Source: Halorubrum aquaticum (GTDB taxonomy: Archaea > Halobacteriota > Halobacteria > Halobacteriales > Haloferacaceae). Taken from it: a stretch of 64,000 nt of DNA. Shown piece by piece: positions 51,886 through 59,928 of the stretch (position 1 is the stretch's first letter; the number at the start of each line of letters is the position of its first letter). The stretch is taken from the NCBI RefSeq assembly GCF_900113615.1, contig NZ_FOPZ01000015.1, positions 1-64,000 of the forward strand, read 5' to 3'. A program made the position numbers and the translations under genes. The notes beneath the pieces are model-generated. The model was not told the DNA's origin. It did no database searches and saw only the letters and a list, made by a program, of their open reading frames with translations.

Positions 51886-53007
51886 ATGCGGAATAACAAG
51901 GGCCAGTTTTTAACACCTGATGACAAGTCGATCAGTAGCGAATGTGAAGAGTTACTAGGCCTATATGTGGAGAGTCTCAAACAGCAAAAGGACGGGACGA
52001 AAGAGTCCACAATCACAACCCGACGTCGTGAAGTACGCTACTGGTTGGCGTTCTGTGAATCAAATAATATCGATCCTCTCGCTGCTACGACTGACGACGT
52101 TAAAGGATACATTCAGGTGAACTCACACCTTGCGGATACGACTCGGGGTTCGTATTATCGCTCCGTACAGTCATTCTACAGTATCGTCCAAAACGACGCT
52201 GCGGAGGAGCGACTCAAACTCGAAAACGGTCACCCGTGTAAGGATCGGGATACGATCAACCTGAAAGAGGATTACAACATCCACGAGAACAAGGCAGAGT
52301 ACAAACTCCAACACGATCTCGCGGGTGACGATATCGATGGTGTTCGGGACGGTTCGAGCGATATTCTCGCTCTCAAACCGGATCAAATTGAGCGACTGTT
52401 TGAGTCGGTATCGGGTAAGACACCGGAAGCGCGCCTTCGAAACGAGATCGCGGTGAGATTAAACTGGTATACTGGCTGTCGGAGCGTCGAACTATCGAGA
52501 TTGGATATCGATCAGATCGACTGGGAGGAGTGCAAGATTAATGTTCGAAGTGCCAAGTTGAACCCGAAGGAACATAGCGATCTAATCAGACGCGATGTTT
52601 ACTTCCCGGAAGAATTCCGATTCCAACTGAAGCGGTGGTGCCGAAGAGTTCGTCATTCCTTTTCGTCCGCAGTGGAACCCAACTCGGGGAATATCTTGGT
52701 CACCACTCAAAGTTCCAAAATGCCGGGACCGCAGATCAATAACATCGTCAAGCAAGCAGCCAAGAATGCTGGAGTACAGCGACCTCTACGTCCGGCCGAT
52801 TCGGGTCCTAACGATGAAATTAAAGAGTGGTTCGTTACGACTCATCGGATTCGGAGATCTGCTATTTCTCACTGGGTGAACGATTGTGAGTCGTTGGGAC
52901 TTCATCAGGTCAGGCGTATTGCGGGGCACGCGCGTATCGAACAGACGATGGACTATGTTGAGGACGACGACGATCAGATAGCCTCAGACTATCAAAAAGC
53001 AATGTAA
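51886..53007 (+). CDS. tyrosine recombinase / integrase
   Basis: 373 aa. The N-terminal SAM-like core-binding domain (residues 40-115, 'TTRRREVRYWLAFCESNNID') is followed by the catalytic domain with the full set: Arg199 in 'YTGCRSVELSRL', His320-x-x-Arg323 in 'HRIRRSAISHWVN', His348 in 'AGHARIEQT' and nucleophile Tyr357 in 'TMDYVEDD'. All expected residues are present, so it is probably active. It is the mobility gene of the island; the att site is not apparent as a tRNA next to secY. Codon use is lower in GC than the core. Confidence 0.92.
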   Translation: MRNNKGQFLTPDDKSISSECEELLGLYVESLKQQKDGTKESTITTRRREVRYWLAFCESNNIDPLAATTDDVKGYIQVNSHLADTTRGSYYRSVQSFYSIVQNDAAEERLKLENGHPCKDRDTINLKEDYNIHENKAEYKLQHDLAGDDIDGVRDGSSDILALKPDQIERLFESVSGKTPEARLRNEIAVRLNWYTGCRSVELSRLDIDQIDWEECKINVRSAKLNPKEHSDLIRRDVYFPEEFRFQLKRWCRRVRHSFSSAVEPNSGNILVTTQSSKMPGPQINNIVKQAAKNAGVQRPLRPADSGPNDEIKEWFVTTHRIRRSAISHWVNDCESLGLHQVRRIAGHARIEQTMDYVEDDDDQIASDYQKAM

Positions 53008-53047
53008 TAAACAGCTGATTATAGACTACTGGTCTGGTTCGGGCTGA

Positions 53048-53668
53048 TCACTCACGCTTTTCTGGGAGTGTATTCCAGATGCGGTTGATATTTTCTGGGG
53101 TAGTAGCTGCTGGTGTAGTATTGTTGAGGAGCTCTCGGCCCCGTTCAGTGATCTTGTACTCCCCTTTATTCGAGGTTCGGCTGAGCAAGTCGTGGAAATA
53201 CAATTCGTATAGAACCCCATACACGGCGTAGATGTTGTCGTACTGACTCACGTCTTTTGCTTTTTGAGGCGTTATACTCGTCATGTCTGATAGACTACAC
53301 AACTGGTCATAGGCATCCACACTCGTGAGGACGATATCGTTTGGTCCGATCTCCCGGTCATCGACCTGTTCGTTGAGCTCGTCTGCTATCTCTATCGAAG
53401 ACGTAACTAACGCACCGAACAGTTCGCTGTGCTGCTTCTCATATTTTTCTCTTTTACCAAGCACAAAATCTCCTTTAGCAGTCGTAATGTACATTCCACT
53501 CCTTTCAGCGGGCCCTACCTCTTCAACCAGTTCTATCTCGGTTAGCTTGCTGAGTTCTTTACTCACGTAATTGGGAGTCACATCAACCAGTACAGACAAA
53601 TTCGATCTCGTCTCTCTATTCTCGGAACACACCTCTAAGATCCCCCAGTCGGTCTCTGATAGATCCAT
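53048..53668 (-). CDS. winged-helix transcriptional regulator
   Basis: 206 aa from the ATG at 53668. The N-terminal wHTH is 'LSETDWGILEVCSENRETRS' helix, 'NLSVLVDVTPNYVSKELSKL' recognition helix, and 'AERSGMYITTAKGDFVLGKR' wing. The C-terminal half (residues 85-206) is helical and may be a second wHTH ('VYGVLYELYFHDLLSRTSNK' plus 'GEYKITERGRELLNNTTPAA'). Typical plasmid/provirus regulator. It is divergent from the coiled-coil gene; an inverted repeat lies in the shared spacer. A GTG/ATG at 53707 would extend it by 13 residues, less likely. Confidence 0.75.
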   Translation of the reverse strand: MDLSETDWGILEVCSENRETRSNLSVLVDVTPNYVSKELSKLTEIELVEEVGPAERSGMYITTAKGDFVLGKREKYEKQHSELFGALVTSSIEIADELNEQVDDREIGPNDIVLTSVDAYDQLCSLSDMTSITPQKAKDVSQYDNIYAVYGVLYELYFHDLLSRTSNKGEYKITERGRELLNNTTPAATTPENINRIWNTLPEKRE

Positions 53669-53705
53669 GTACAAAACACAAACCCGTATCAAATAACTTT
53701 TGCGC

Positions 53706-53730
53706 AATAGATTATAATACTATATCTATT
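53706..53730. promoter_or_regulatory. inverted repeat in the divergent island promoter region
   Basis: AATAGAT-N11-ATCTATT, perfect arms, lies in an AT-rich spacer between the winged-helix regulator (start 53668) and the coiled-coil gene (TATA TTTATATA at 53758-53765). It is a good operator candidate for the adjacent regulator. Confidence 0.5.
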
Positions 53731-53796
53731 CTTATCCAGTATAGGTTTTATACAAAGTTTATATACCACGGGCCCATTCGTTTATCCGAGAACTCC

Positions 53797-54423
53797 ATGG
53801 ACGAGGATGACGACCCAAACCGGAATTACGACAAGGCGCGTGTCATCGAAGAGAATGAGCCCGAAGATCGTCACCACGATCTCGCTGTTCAGACGTTTGT
53901 GACCGAGCTGTCGGGGGAAGCACTTTCCTCTAACGCTGGTCTCATTGAAAAAACGTTTCGAACGCTTGACTTCATCGAAGAGCTACTGATCAGAGTTGAG
54001 GAAGTTGAAAAAGAGAACACCCGACTCCGAGAGCGCTTAGATGCCTTTGGCGATATTGGTGTCGAAAAAACCAGCAAGCAATCGAAGATCGCATCAATAG
54101 TCCAGTACGCAGACAATCTCCGCAACGAAGATCAGGGTGCCATCAAGATACTCCCAAAGAATGTCTGTGGCGTAGCAAACGTCAGCCGGAGATACGCTTA
54201 CGACCTGATCGACGACATGATTCACGGTGATGGAGAGAACGGTACTGTTGGTCCTGACGGATTTGCTTGGGCGCACGATCCGACTAAAATCGACCAATAC
54301 GGGTCATTAGAAAAGAAGGAGTCCCAGAAGGGGATCTTGATCGACTTCGAAGGAATTCACGGTGAACCCCTCTCTGTGAACAAGTTCAACACGGGATCTA
54401 CAACTAAGGAGGTTGCAGACTGA
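53797..54423 (+). CDS. island protein with coiled coil, unknown function
   Basis: 208 aa. After an acidic N-terminus, residues 45-88 ('LIEKTFRTLDFIEELLIRVE', 'EVEKENTRLRERLDAFGDIG') form a coiled coil, followed by 'IASIVQYADNLRNEDQGAIK' and a possible HTH ('GVANVSRRYAYDLIDDMIHG'). Proteins with this layout occur on haloarchaeal plasmids and proviruses, possibly in partition or regulation; I do not recognise a named family. A TTTATATA box about 36 bp upstream gives a short leader. Its stop overlaps a 13-codon frame starting ATGTCGGAT (54423-54464), which looks like the truncated remains of a following gene. Confidence 0.65.
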   Translation: MDEDDDPNRNYDKARVIEENEPEDRHHDLAVQTFVTELSGEALSSNAGLIEKTFRTLDFIEELLIRVEEVEKENTRLRERLDAFGDIGVEKTSKQSKIASIVQYADNLRNEDQGAIKILPKNVCGVANVSRRYAYDLIDDMIHGDGENGTVGPDGFAWAHDPTKIDQYGSLEKKESQKGILIDFEGIHGEPLSVNKFNTGSTTKEVAD

Positions 54424-54810
54424 TGTCGGATTCATTCACGAAGCCACCTCCTTCATTCTTTTAATAGAATAGTGGGGAGAAATTATACTAATTCTGATGC
54501 GGTTAGTATGAGGTATACCGGCTGTAGCGGAGCGTAGCGGTTCGTTTTCCGCCTTTCTATTCGACTCAAAACACCAATTCCGTATGTTGAACTAGATCAT
54601 CCGGTACTCAAAACACAACGAGACGTGAGTGGAAACTCCTCTGACGTAGTTAAACGCCGCTTGGCAGAGTTCGTTCCTTACGTGTGGAACCAAAAGTTCG
54701 TGTATCAATAGTTCGAGTTATACAGTCGATATTCGTGTCTCCTCGTCGGCGTACCTGAATTGCGAAACCTTCAGTAAACTATTTCCAACACTACTCACTT
54801 TGTCAGAGAC
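54424..54810. other. decayed spacer between island module and the DISARM-like cluster
   Basis: About 390 bp without an intact gene. A 13-codon frame (MSDSFTKPPPSFF, 54423-54464) coupled to the upstream stop, and a coding-like remnant at 54538-54711, suggest that a gene was truncated here. 'cggctgtagcggagcgtagcgg' contains a small direct repeat (gtagcgg). The last 70 bp (AAACTATTTCC around 54777) hold the probable promoter of the first DrmE-like gene. Confidence 0.5.
54538..54711 (+). pseudogene. coding remnant, C-terminal fragment of a lost gene
   Basis: A frame of 57 codons without a usable start, bounded by TAG codons, reads like real protein: RLKTPIPYVELDHPVLKTQR, then 'DVSGNSSDVVKRRLAEFVPY' and 'VWNQKFVYQ'. 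Amino-acid texture and codon use are protein-like, unlike other frames in the stretch. I do not recognise the family. It is most simply the tail of a deleted island gene. Confidence 0.3.
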
Positions 54811-57276
54811 GTGTCACTCAACGCGCTCTTCGATACACCCGCGGTAAATTCTCCGTTCATCTCGTCCGGCAATCTCGCCGATGAAGAGCGACTAGTCCAC
54901 TTCCCGGCCTCAACGAGAGTACACGCAGGCCTCCTCAACGCGATGGTAGAGCGTGGTCAGGATCTCGTCATCGTGACACCATCTGACAGATCCGAGTTTT
55001 TACACCTCCACGCGCTTGAAGCTCTCTTTGGACCCAAGGTAGATGGTCGTAACGCGGTGTTTCTGCTCAGCTCCAACACGGCATTCCGCGAACGGTTCAG
55101 ACAACTGTCTCCGACGTCGATACGGCCACCACACGACAAATCTTGCTACGCGCGTGAGGAAACTCCGATAGCTAATGTGACGCAAGATGGATCCCTAGCG
55201 ACGGTCACGAAGAATCTCAATCATCCCGATAAGCCTGCACGGTTCCTCTTCTCGTACACGAGCACGCGCATTCCTTCGGACGATGTCGGAGATCGAATTC
55301 GATGTGTGATCTATGACGACTCCGTAAAGTACGACGAAGAACGCCTCCTCCGATTACTGAAGTGGAAAAAGCGAAACGACGTGCCTGCGATAGTCTACTT
55401 CACGAGTAATCCGACGTCAGACCTCGTGGAGAAACTACGAGGACGAGCATTCCTGTGGTCGTGGCCACCTCGGCTGTTGTCCGCCGTAGTCGAAAGTGAT
55501 CTCAATAGTGGGAACGAGTGGATGCGTACCGACGAGGAGGTGAGTCCGACGACTCGACGTTCTCAGGTCGTCGCCAGACGAGAGCAGAACCGCGTTTCGG
55601 GCCTCTCTATCGACGTTCATACGTGTGGCGACGGAGAAATTCTCAAGGCACTAAAACGAGCGAACAACCGCCGAGCGAAGTTCGAGTACTTGACGCGGGA
55701 GTTGGATGCGGACATCCTCAAGCGTGGGCAGCAACTTATACGATACGCTCTGGGGAGTTTCCGCGAACTCTTGACACCTCTCGACGTGGCCGACTTTCAT
55801 TCACGGCGGACGACGATATCGAGCCGACTCGCGCAACTCGATCGATTCGCGGGACGCATCGCATCTGACCCAGAAGCTAATCCCGCAACTGGCACGTTCC
55901 GTGACGTAGTCTCGGCTCTTGAAGAGTTAGAGGATATTTGGGACGATGTGCCTGCGAGCAACAAGAAGCAGGGCGTGTTAGTTAACAACCTGCTCTACGG
56001 TGCGCTGGACAGAGGAGACTCGATTTCTGTCATTACCGCGACAGAGAGTCAACAGCAGGCACTCACGATGTTCCTCCAGTCTGAGCACGCTTCCCTCTAC
56101 CGTGACCTGGGTGATGACCTCTCGATACACGACACTCACAGTGTTCGCTCGGCCGATCCCACGGACCACGTCGTCCTCTACGGTGCACTCCGGTGGGCCG
56201 ACCGCGATCTCCTCCGGACCGATGTCGCAACTGACGCTGTCGTCTTAGCGTATCCGATCGAGATGGGGCTCCTCCACTCACAAGTTGACGCCGTGGAGAA
56301 TTCTTTCAAATCGATTGCGGATGCCCCGTTCTGGAGCGTGATCGACAAGCTGACTCACCTCACTACGGAGGAACCCGCAGATGTCGAACGTGTGGACATT
56401 GACCTGCCCGAGTACGAAGAGCCCAGTACGAGCGATCTCGGTGGGGACATCTCCGTAGACGAGGCCGAAGGAGAAGACTTGGGTAATATCGTTCGAGGGT
56501 ACGAGACCGATTACGAGGATAGTGAAGAGTTCGACCCGACCGAGTACGAGACGTCTGCCACGAAACAGACGACCTCCTCCGGCGGATGGACCGAGACCGA
56601 CTGTCTTGACGTCCACTTTGACGAAGGCCTGTCCATGTACCTCCGGAAGGACACCGAAGTGTATTCGGTGCGCGAGGGCCACGACAAACTGTTCAAGAAG
56701 AACGCCTCACGGCTCAAGAAACACGACGTTGTCGTCCACTTGGAGGACACCGACGAGATACGTGAGGAACTGTACGCGTTGATCCGTGAACGTGGCGACG
56801 TCGGGCTGTACTACTACGCGAACCTGTGGAAAGTGAATCTAGAAGCTGCCTTGGAGGAGACCGGCGACGACCTGGACGATTTCGTGGAGAAAATCGAACA
56901 ACAGGGTCTCGACAAGGGACACGGTACCTACGAGCGGTGGTACAAGATGGAGGTCCATCGGACGCGGTCGAAGAAGAGCTTCTGGGCCATCGCCGAAGCG
57001 TACGATCTCGAAGGTGTGAAAGAGAACTTCAGCCAGGTATGGAACGCCGTTCAGGAGATGGAGACGATATACGGTCGTCTGAAGAAAGCACTCCGGCAGA
57101 CAGCACTTCGGTCTGCCGCCGACGGAACACTTGACGACGTAATGCTTTCGGAGAGTCCAGACATCCGCCTCAGCGACTTCGAGATCGGGAAGTACCTCTA
57201 TAGGATGGAAGTCCACTCGATAGAGGACGGTGTTGAGACCAAGAGTTCTCAGATCGGTCGGTTGCGTGGGGCCTAA
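54811..57276 (+). CDS. drmE: DrmE-like DISARM protein, first paralog
   Basis: 821 aa from a GTG. The layout suggests two RecA-like halves: N-terminal 'LVHFPASTRVHAGLLNAMVE', then 'FLFSYTSTRIPSDDVG' (about residue 143), 'IRCVIYDDSVKYDEERLLRL' in the place of a DExx motif, 'AIVYFTSNPTSDL' resembling motif III, a helical segment (about 290-400), and the second half 'DSISVITATESQQQALTMFL' and 'VVLAYPIEMGLLHSQVDAV'. No Walker A is visible, so ATPase activity is doubtful. The C-terminus has a beta module 'SRLKKHDVVVHLEDTDEIRE' and helices 'LIRERGDVGLYYYANLWKV'. DrmE identity rests on size, order before a DrmA-like gene and general resemblance. GC is lower than the core. Confidence 0.6.
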   Translation: MSLNALFDTPAVNSPFISSGNLADEERLVHFPASTRVHAGLLNAMVERGQDLVIVTPSDRSEFLHLHALEALFGPKVDGRNAVFLLSSNTAFRERFRQLSPTSIRPPHDKSCYAREETPIANVTQDGSLATVTKNLNHPDKPARFLFSYTSTRIPSDDVGDRIRCVIYDDSVKYDEERLLRLLKWKKRNDVPAIVYFTSNPTSDLVEKLRGRAFLWSWPPRLLSAVVESDLNSGNEWMRTDEEVSPTTRRSQVVARREQNRVSGLSIDVHTCGDGEILKALKRANNRRAKFEYLTRELDADILKRGQQLIRYALGSFRELLTPLDVADFHSRRTTISSRLAQLDRFAGRIASDPEANPATGTFRDVVSALEELEDIWDDVPASNKKQGVLVNNLLYGALDRGDSISVITATESQQQALTMFLQSEHASLYRDLGDDLSIHDTHSVRSADPTDHVVLYGALRWADRDLLRTDVATDAVVLAYPIEMGLLHSQVDAVENSFKSIADAPFWSVIDKLTHLTTEEPADVERVDIDLPEYEEPSTSDLGGDISVDEAEGEDLGNIVRGYETDYEDSEEFDPTEYETSATKQTTSSGGWTETDCLDVHFDEGLSMYLRKDTEVYSVREGHDKLFKKNASRLKKHDVVVHLEDTDEIREELYALIRERGDVGLYYYANLWKVNLEAALEETGDDLDDFVEKIEQQGLDKGHGTYERWYKMEVHRTRSKKSFWAIAEAYDLEGVKENFSQVWNAVQEMETIYGRLKKALRQTALRSAADGTLDDVMLSESPDIRLSDFEIGKYLYRMEVHSIEDGVETKSSQIGRLRGA

Positions 57277-57401
57277 TTGCCCCGTATTCTTTCTGGCATG
57301 TCCAAAACCCAGCCTAGAAGAATAGTGGCTCGTCATCCCGCTGCTCTACCATTATCAGCAATTGCTAAAAGTTTACAAGTGCCACCTGTGAACTCAAATT
57401 A

Positions 57402-59834
57402 ATGAGTTTGGGGGCGGACGTCGTTGAGGGTGTGATCTCTCGGTTCAGCAATAGCGGAAATGCGATGCTCCAAACTGATGACGGTGAAGAATGGAACGTG
57501 GGCCCATTACCAGCGTCCGCTGAGGGGGAGAGAATTAGGGCGAAGGTTATTGACAGTTTATGGGCTGTTTGTGTGGAGCGGCCCTACGCTAACAAGGAAT
57601 ATTTGGAGGAGATGCGTTCTCGAACAGATCTTTCACAGCAGGAATTACAACTATCAAATACTGGATCTACAGCACCAGTAGAAGACGTAGGGGAGGTATT
57701 CCAAGTAACTTACAGCTCAAATACCGATTTTTCAGAATACGACGGCGGAAAGCCGATATATGTAAACTTGCCTCAAGTTCTTGAAGGTCTAAACTTCGGG
57801 GATCAACTACCGGCACGGATAATCTTCGTAAGACGTGGTATCGCAGTGGCTGTTCCAGCTCTTGACTCGTTGTCCTTCGGCGAGATCGCCGCAGGAGATA
57901 TTGTAGAAGTGGAAGTTGAAGAAACGATCAGCGATGGAGAGGGAATTGTGGGGTTTGAGTCACGGCGTGGGCTGCCTGTCGTGTCCTCTGACGTTGTCGG
58001 ATTCCAGGGTGCAACGTTGAAACTCGGTGTTGTGGACGTGTTCAATAGTCACGTAGCCGTTAGCCCGTCTGTTCTGCCCGAGGGAAGTCTACCCACAATT
58101 GGTGAAGTACTCCTTGTGGACATAGTACGGTCGTTATCGGACGGAACGGCGAGGGGTTTGTACGAGAGAATTCCGACAGTCACTCCCGACTCGCTCGGAT
58201 GTTTCGGTGTTTCCGACCCATTCAAAATGGCGGTCACAGGATACAGCGAACGCGGGGTCTCTGTAAGTGTAGAGGCAGTACCGAAGGAGAAACGACCTGA
58301 TATCGGAGATACTGTAGAGTGCACAGTGATCACACCGTATAAGGATGGAACTTTTTGTAGGGTTGAGGACTTCCCGGTGTGGGTTTCAGACACAGTTCCG
58401 ACGCCAGTATCTTCTTTTCAACTGTCTATCCTCGGCGTGACCCCGTCACATCTAGTGGGGAGCATAGCTCAACTACCTACGATATGCGATCTTGAAGAGG
58501 GAGATTCCCTCTCCGTAGAGATTCAATTTGAGGACGAGAACGACGGCATTGGGTTGTATAGTGGAGCTCCGATTGTAGTTCCCGATGGACGAGAACTTAA
58601 GGGGAAGAGAGCCAGATTCGGAGTTGAAGAGGTGAGGGACGCGTCTGTTGTCGTCGGTGTAAACGCGTTAGATGATGTACCGAAGGTGAATGAAGTTGTT
58701 ACCCTCCCGAACGAAGGTCGGCAAGGTGGTCGTATCTGTGTCGTGGATAGTCTCCCGTTCGTCCTCCCACCTGGTAGTGACTGGCCGTCGGGAGACGTAC
58801 GACTAGGGGTTAGCGAGGTGGCACCTATGGGGATTAAACTAAGTGTAGCAGACCTCCCGCCAGAGCACCGCCCCGACAAAGGAGACGAAATAGAAGTATG
58901 TTACTCAGATATTGACCCACATACGGCGATGACACTGATAGATGGGGTTCCTGTTCAAATTCCACAGTACGAGTGGTCTTTCCACGGCCCTCTCCGGTTA
59001 GGAGTGAGTCAAGTACGGTCAAACTGTGTTGCCTGTTCGGTCGGTGGTTTGTCGTCGGTTCCTGCTCCTGGGGAACGCGCCACTGCAACTATTGACGAAG
59101 CCACAGAGGATGGTTGTGGTGGCAGAGTAAACAAAGTGCCGACCTTCTTTCCTCGAATGAATTCCTTATCCAGGGATGATACCGAAGTATTACTTATTGA
59201 CGTTGACGAGGATTTCCTCGTCGCTGTGGAGATCAATTCTATTGCGAGAGATCTTGATGTGGAGAACGCGACTCTCGTTGCGTACTACAGGGAGCTCCTA
59301 CATGCGAAAGAGTGTTGGGAGGATGATGAATTTTACGAGGCGAGAGAATATTGTCAAGCGGCTAGAGAATTAGTGACGGGCGACAATGACATTGCTGAGC
59401 TTCTCCGTCTGGATGCGAGAAGACACGAGATTATTTTGGCGGGTGAGCAAGTCAGAAGAGAACGGGGGGCAGGAGAGGCGAGAAAAATAGTAAAGGAGAT
59501 GATTGAATCGTTCGTTGAGTCAAATGGGCCCGTCACTGAATCTCTAGTTGATGAGTTACAGGCATACCGGTTAGTCCTTGACGCGTACCGAAGTTCTGAT
59601 AGCGAATCACGTGTCACAATCAGTAAAGGATATCTTATTGCCGTCGTGCGAAAGATGACCGATGCGAGGAACAGAGAAGAAAATCGATGGAAGAGCGTCA
59701 CTCCTCATCCAGTAATCTCAACTCTGTTAGCGAGAATACGTCTACCGTCCGTGCCAGCTGCAGGGAAGATTAACGAAATCGTCTCTGACACTCCTGAATA
59801 CTGGCCGTTCTTGACACTCTCGGAACTCACGTGA
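57402..59834 (+). CDS. multi-repeat OB/TRAM-like beta protein between the two DrmE-like genes, unknown family
   Basis: 810 aa, not recognised. Residues 1-610 contain about seven divergent modules of 55-65 residues with the pattern 'GD-x-(V/L)-x-V-x(6-8)-D-G-x-G-x(5-8)-(L/F)-P-V-x-V' then 'F-x-G-x-(L/V)-K/R-L-G-V-x-x-V'; clear units begin near GDIVEVEVEETISDGEGIVG, GDTVECTVITPYKDGTFCRV, GDSLSVEIQFEDENDGIGLY and GDEIEVCYSDIDPHTAMTLI. This spacing resembles TRAM/S1-type OB barrels, which bind RNA or ssDNA. The last 190 residues are helical ('LLHAKECWEDDEFYEAREYC') and could be TPR/MIT-like. No catalytic motif. Start ATG at 57402; a TAAAAGTTTACAAG element is just upstream. Codon use is AT-rich. 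Confidence 0.6.
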   Translation: MSLGADVVEGVISRFSNSGNAMLQTDDGEEWNVGPLPASAEGERIRAKVIDSLWAVCVERPYANKEYLEEMRSRTDLSQQELQLSNTGSTAPVEDVGEVFQVTYSSNTDFSEYDGGKPIYVNLPQVLEGLNFGDQLPARIIFVRRGIAVAVPALDSLSFGEIAAGDIVEVEVEETISDGEGIVGFESRRGLPVVSSDVVGFQGATLKLGVVDVFNSHVAVSPSVLPEGSLPTIGEVLLVDIVRSLSDGTARGLYERIPTVTPDSLGCFGVSDPFKMAVTGYSERGVSVSVEAVPKEKRPDIGDTVECTVITPYKDGTFCRVEDFPVWVSDTVPTPVSSFQLSILGVTPSHLVGSIAQLPTICDLEEGDSLSVEIQFEDENDGIGLYSGAPIVVPDGRELKGKRARFGVEEVRDASVVVGVNALDDVPKVNEVVTLPNEGRQGGRICVVDSLPFVLPPGSDWPSGDVRLGVSEVAPMGIKLSVADLPPEHRPDKGDEIEVCYSDIDPHTAMTLIDGVPVQIPQYEWSFHGPLRLGVSQVRSNCVACSVGGLSSVPAPGERATATIDEATEDGCGGRVNKVPTFFPRMNSLSRDDTEVLLIDVDEDFLVAVEINSIARDLDVENATLVAYYRELLHAKECWEDDEFYEAREYCQAARELVTGDNDIAELLRLDARRHEIILAGEQVRRERGAGEARKIVKEMIESFVESNGPVTESLVDELQAYRLVLDAYRSSDSESRVTISKGYLIAVVRKMTDARNREENRWKSVTPHPVISTLLARIRLPSVPAAGKINEIVSDTPEYWPFLTLSELT

Positions 59835-59928
59835 GTGGACACTGGTAATTAACGGGCGTCAATAATCTGGTTCGGTTACGACTTACTCCAGGACAAGAGA
59901 TATCAGAGAGAACTTTGTTGTCTGCGGT

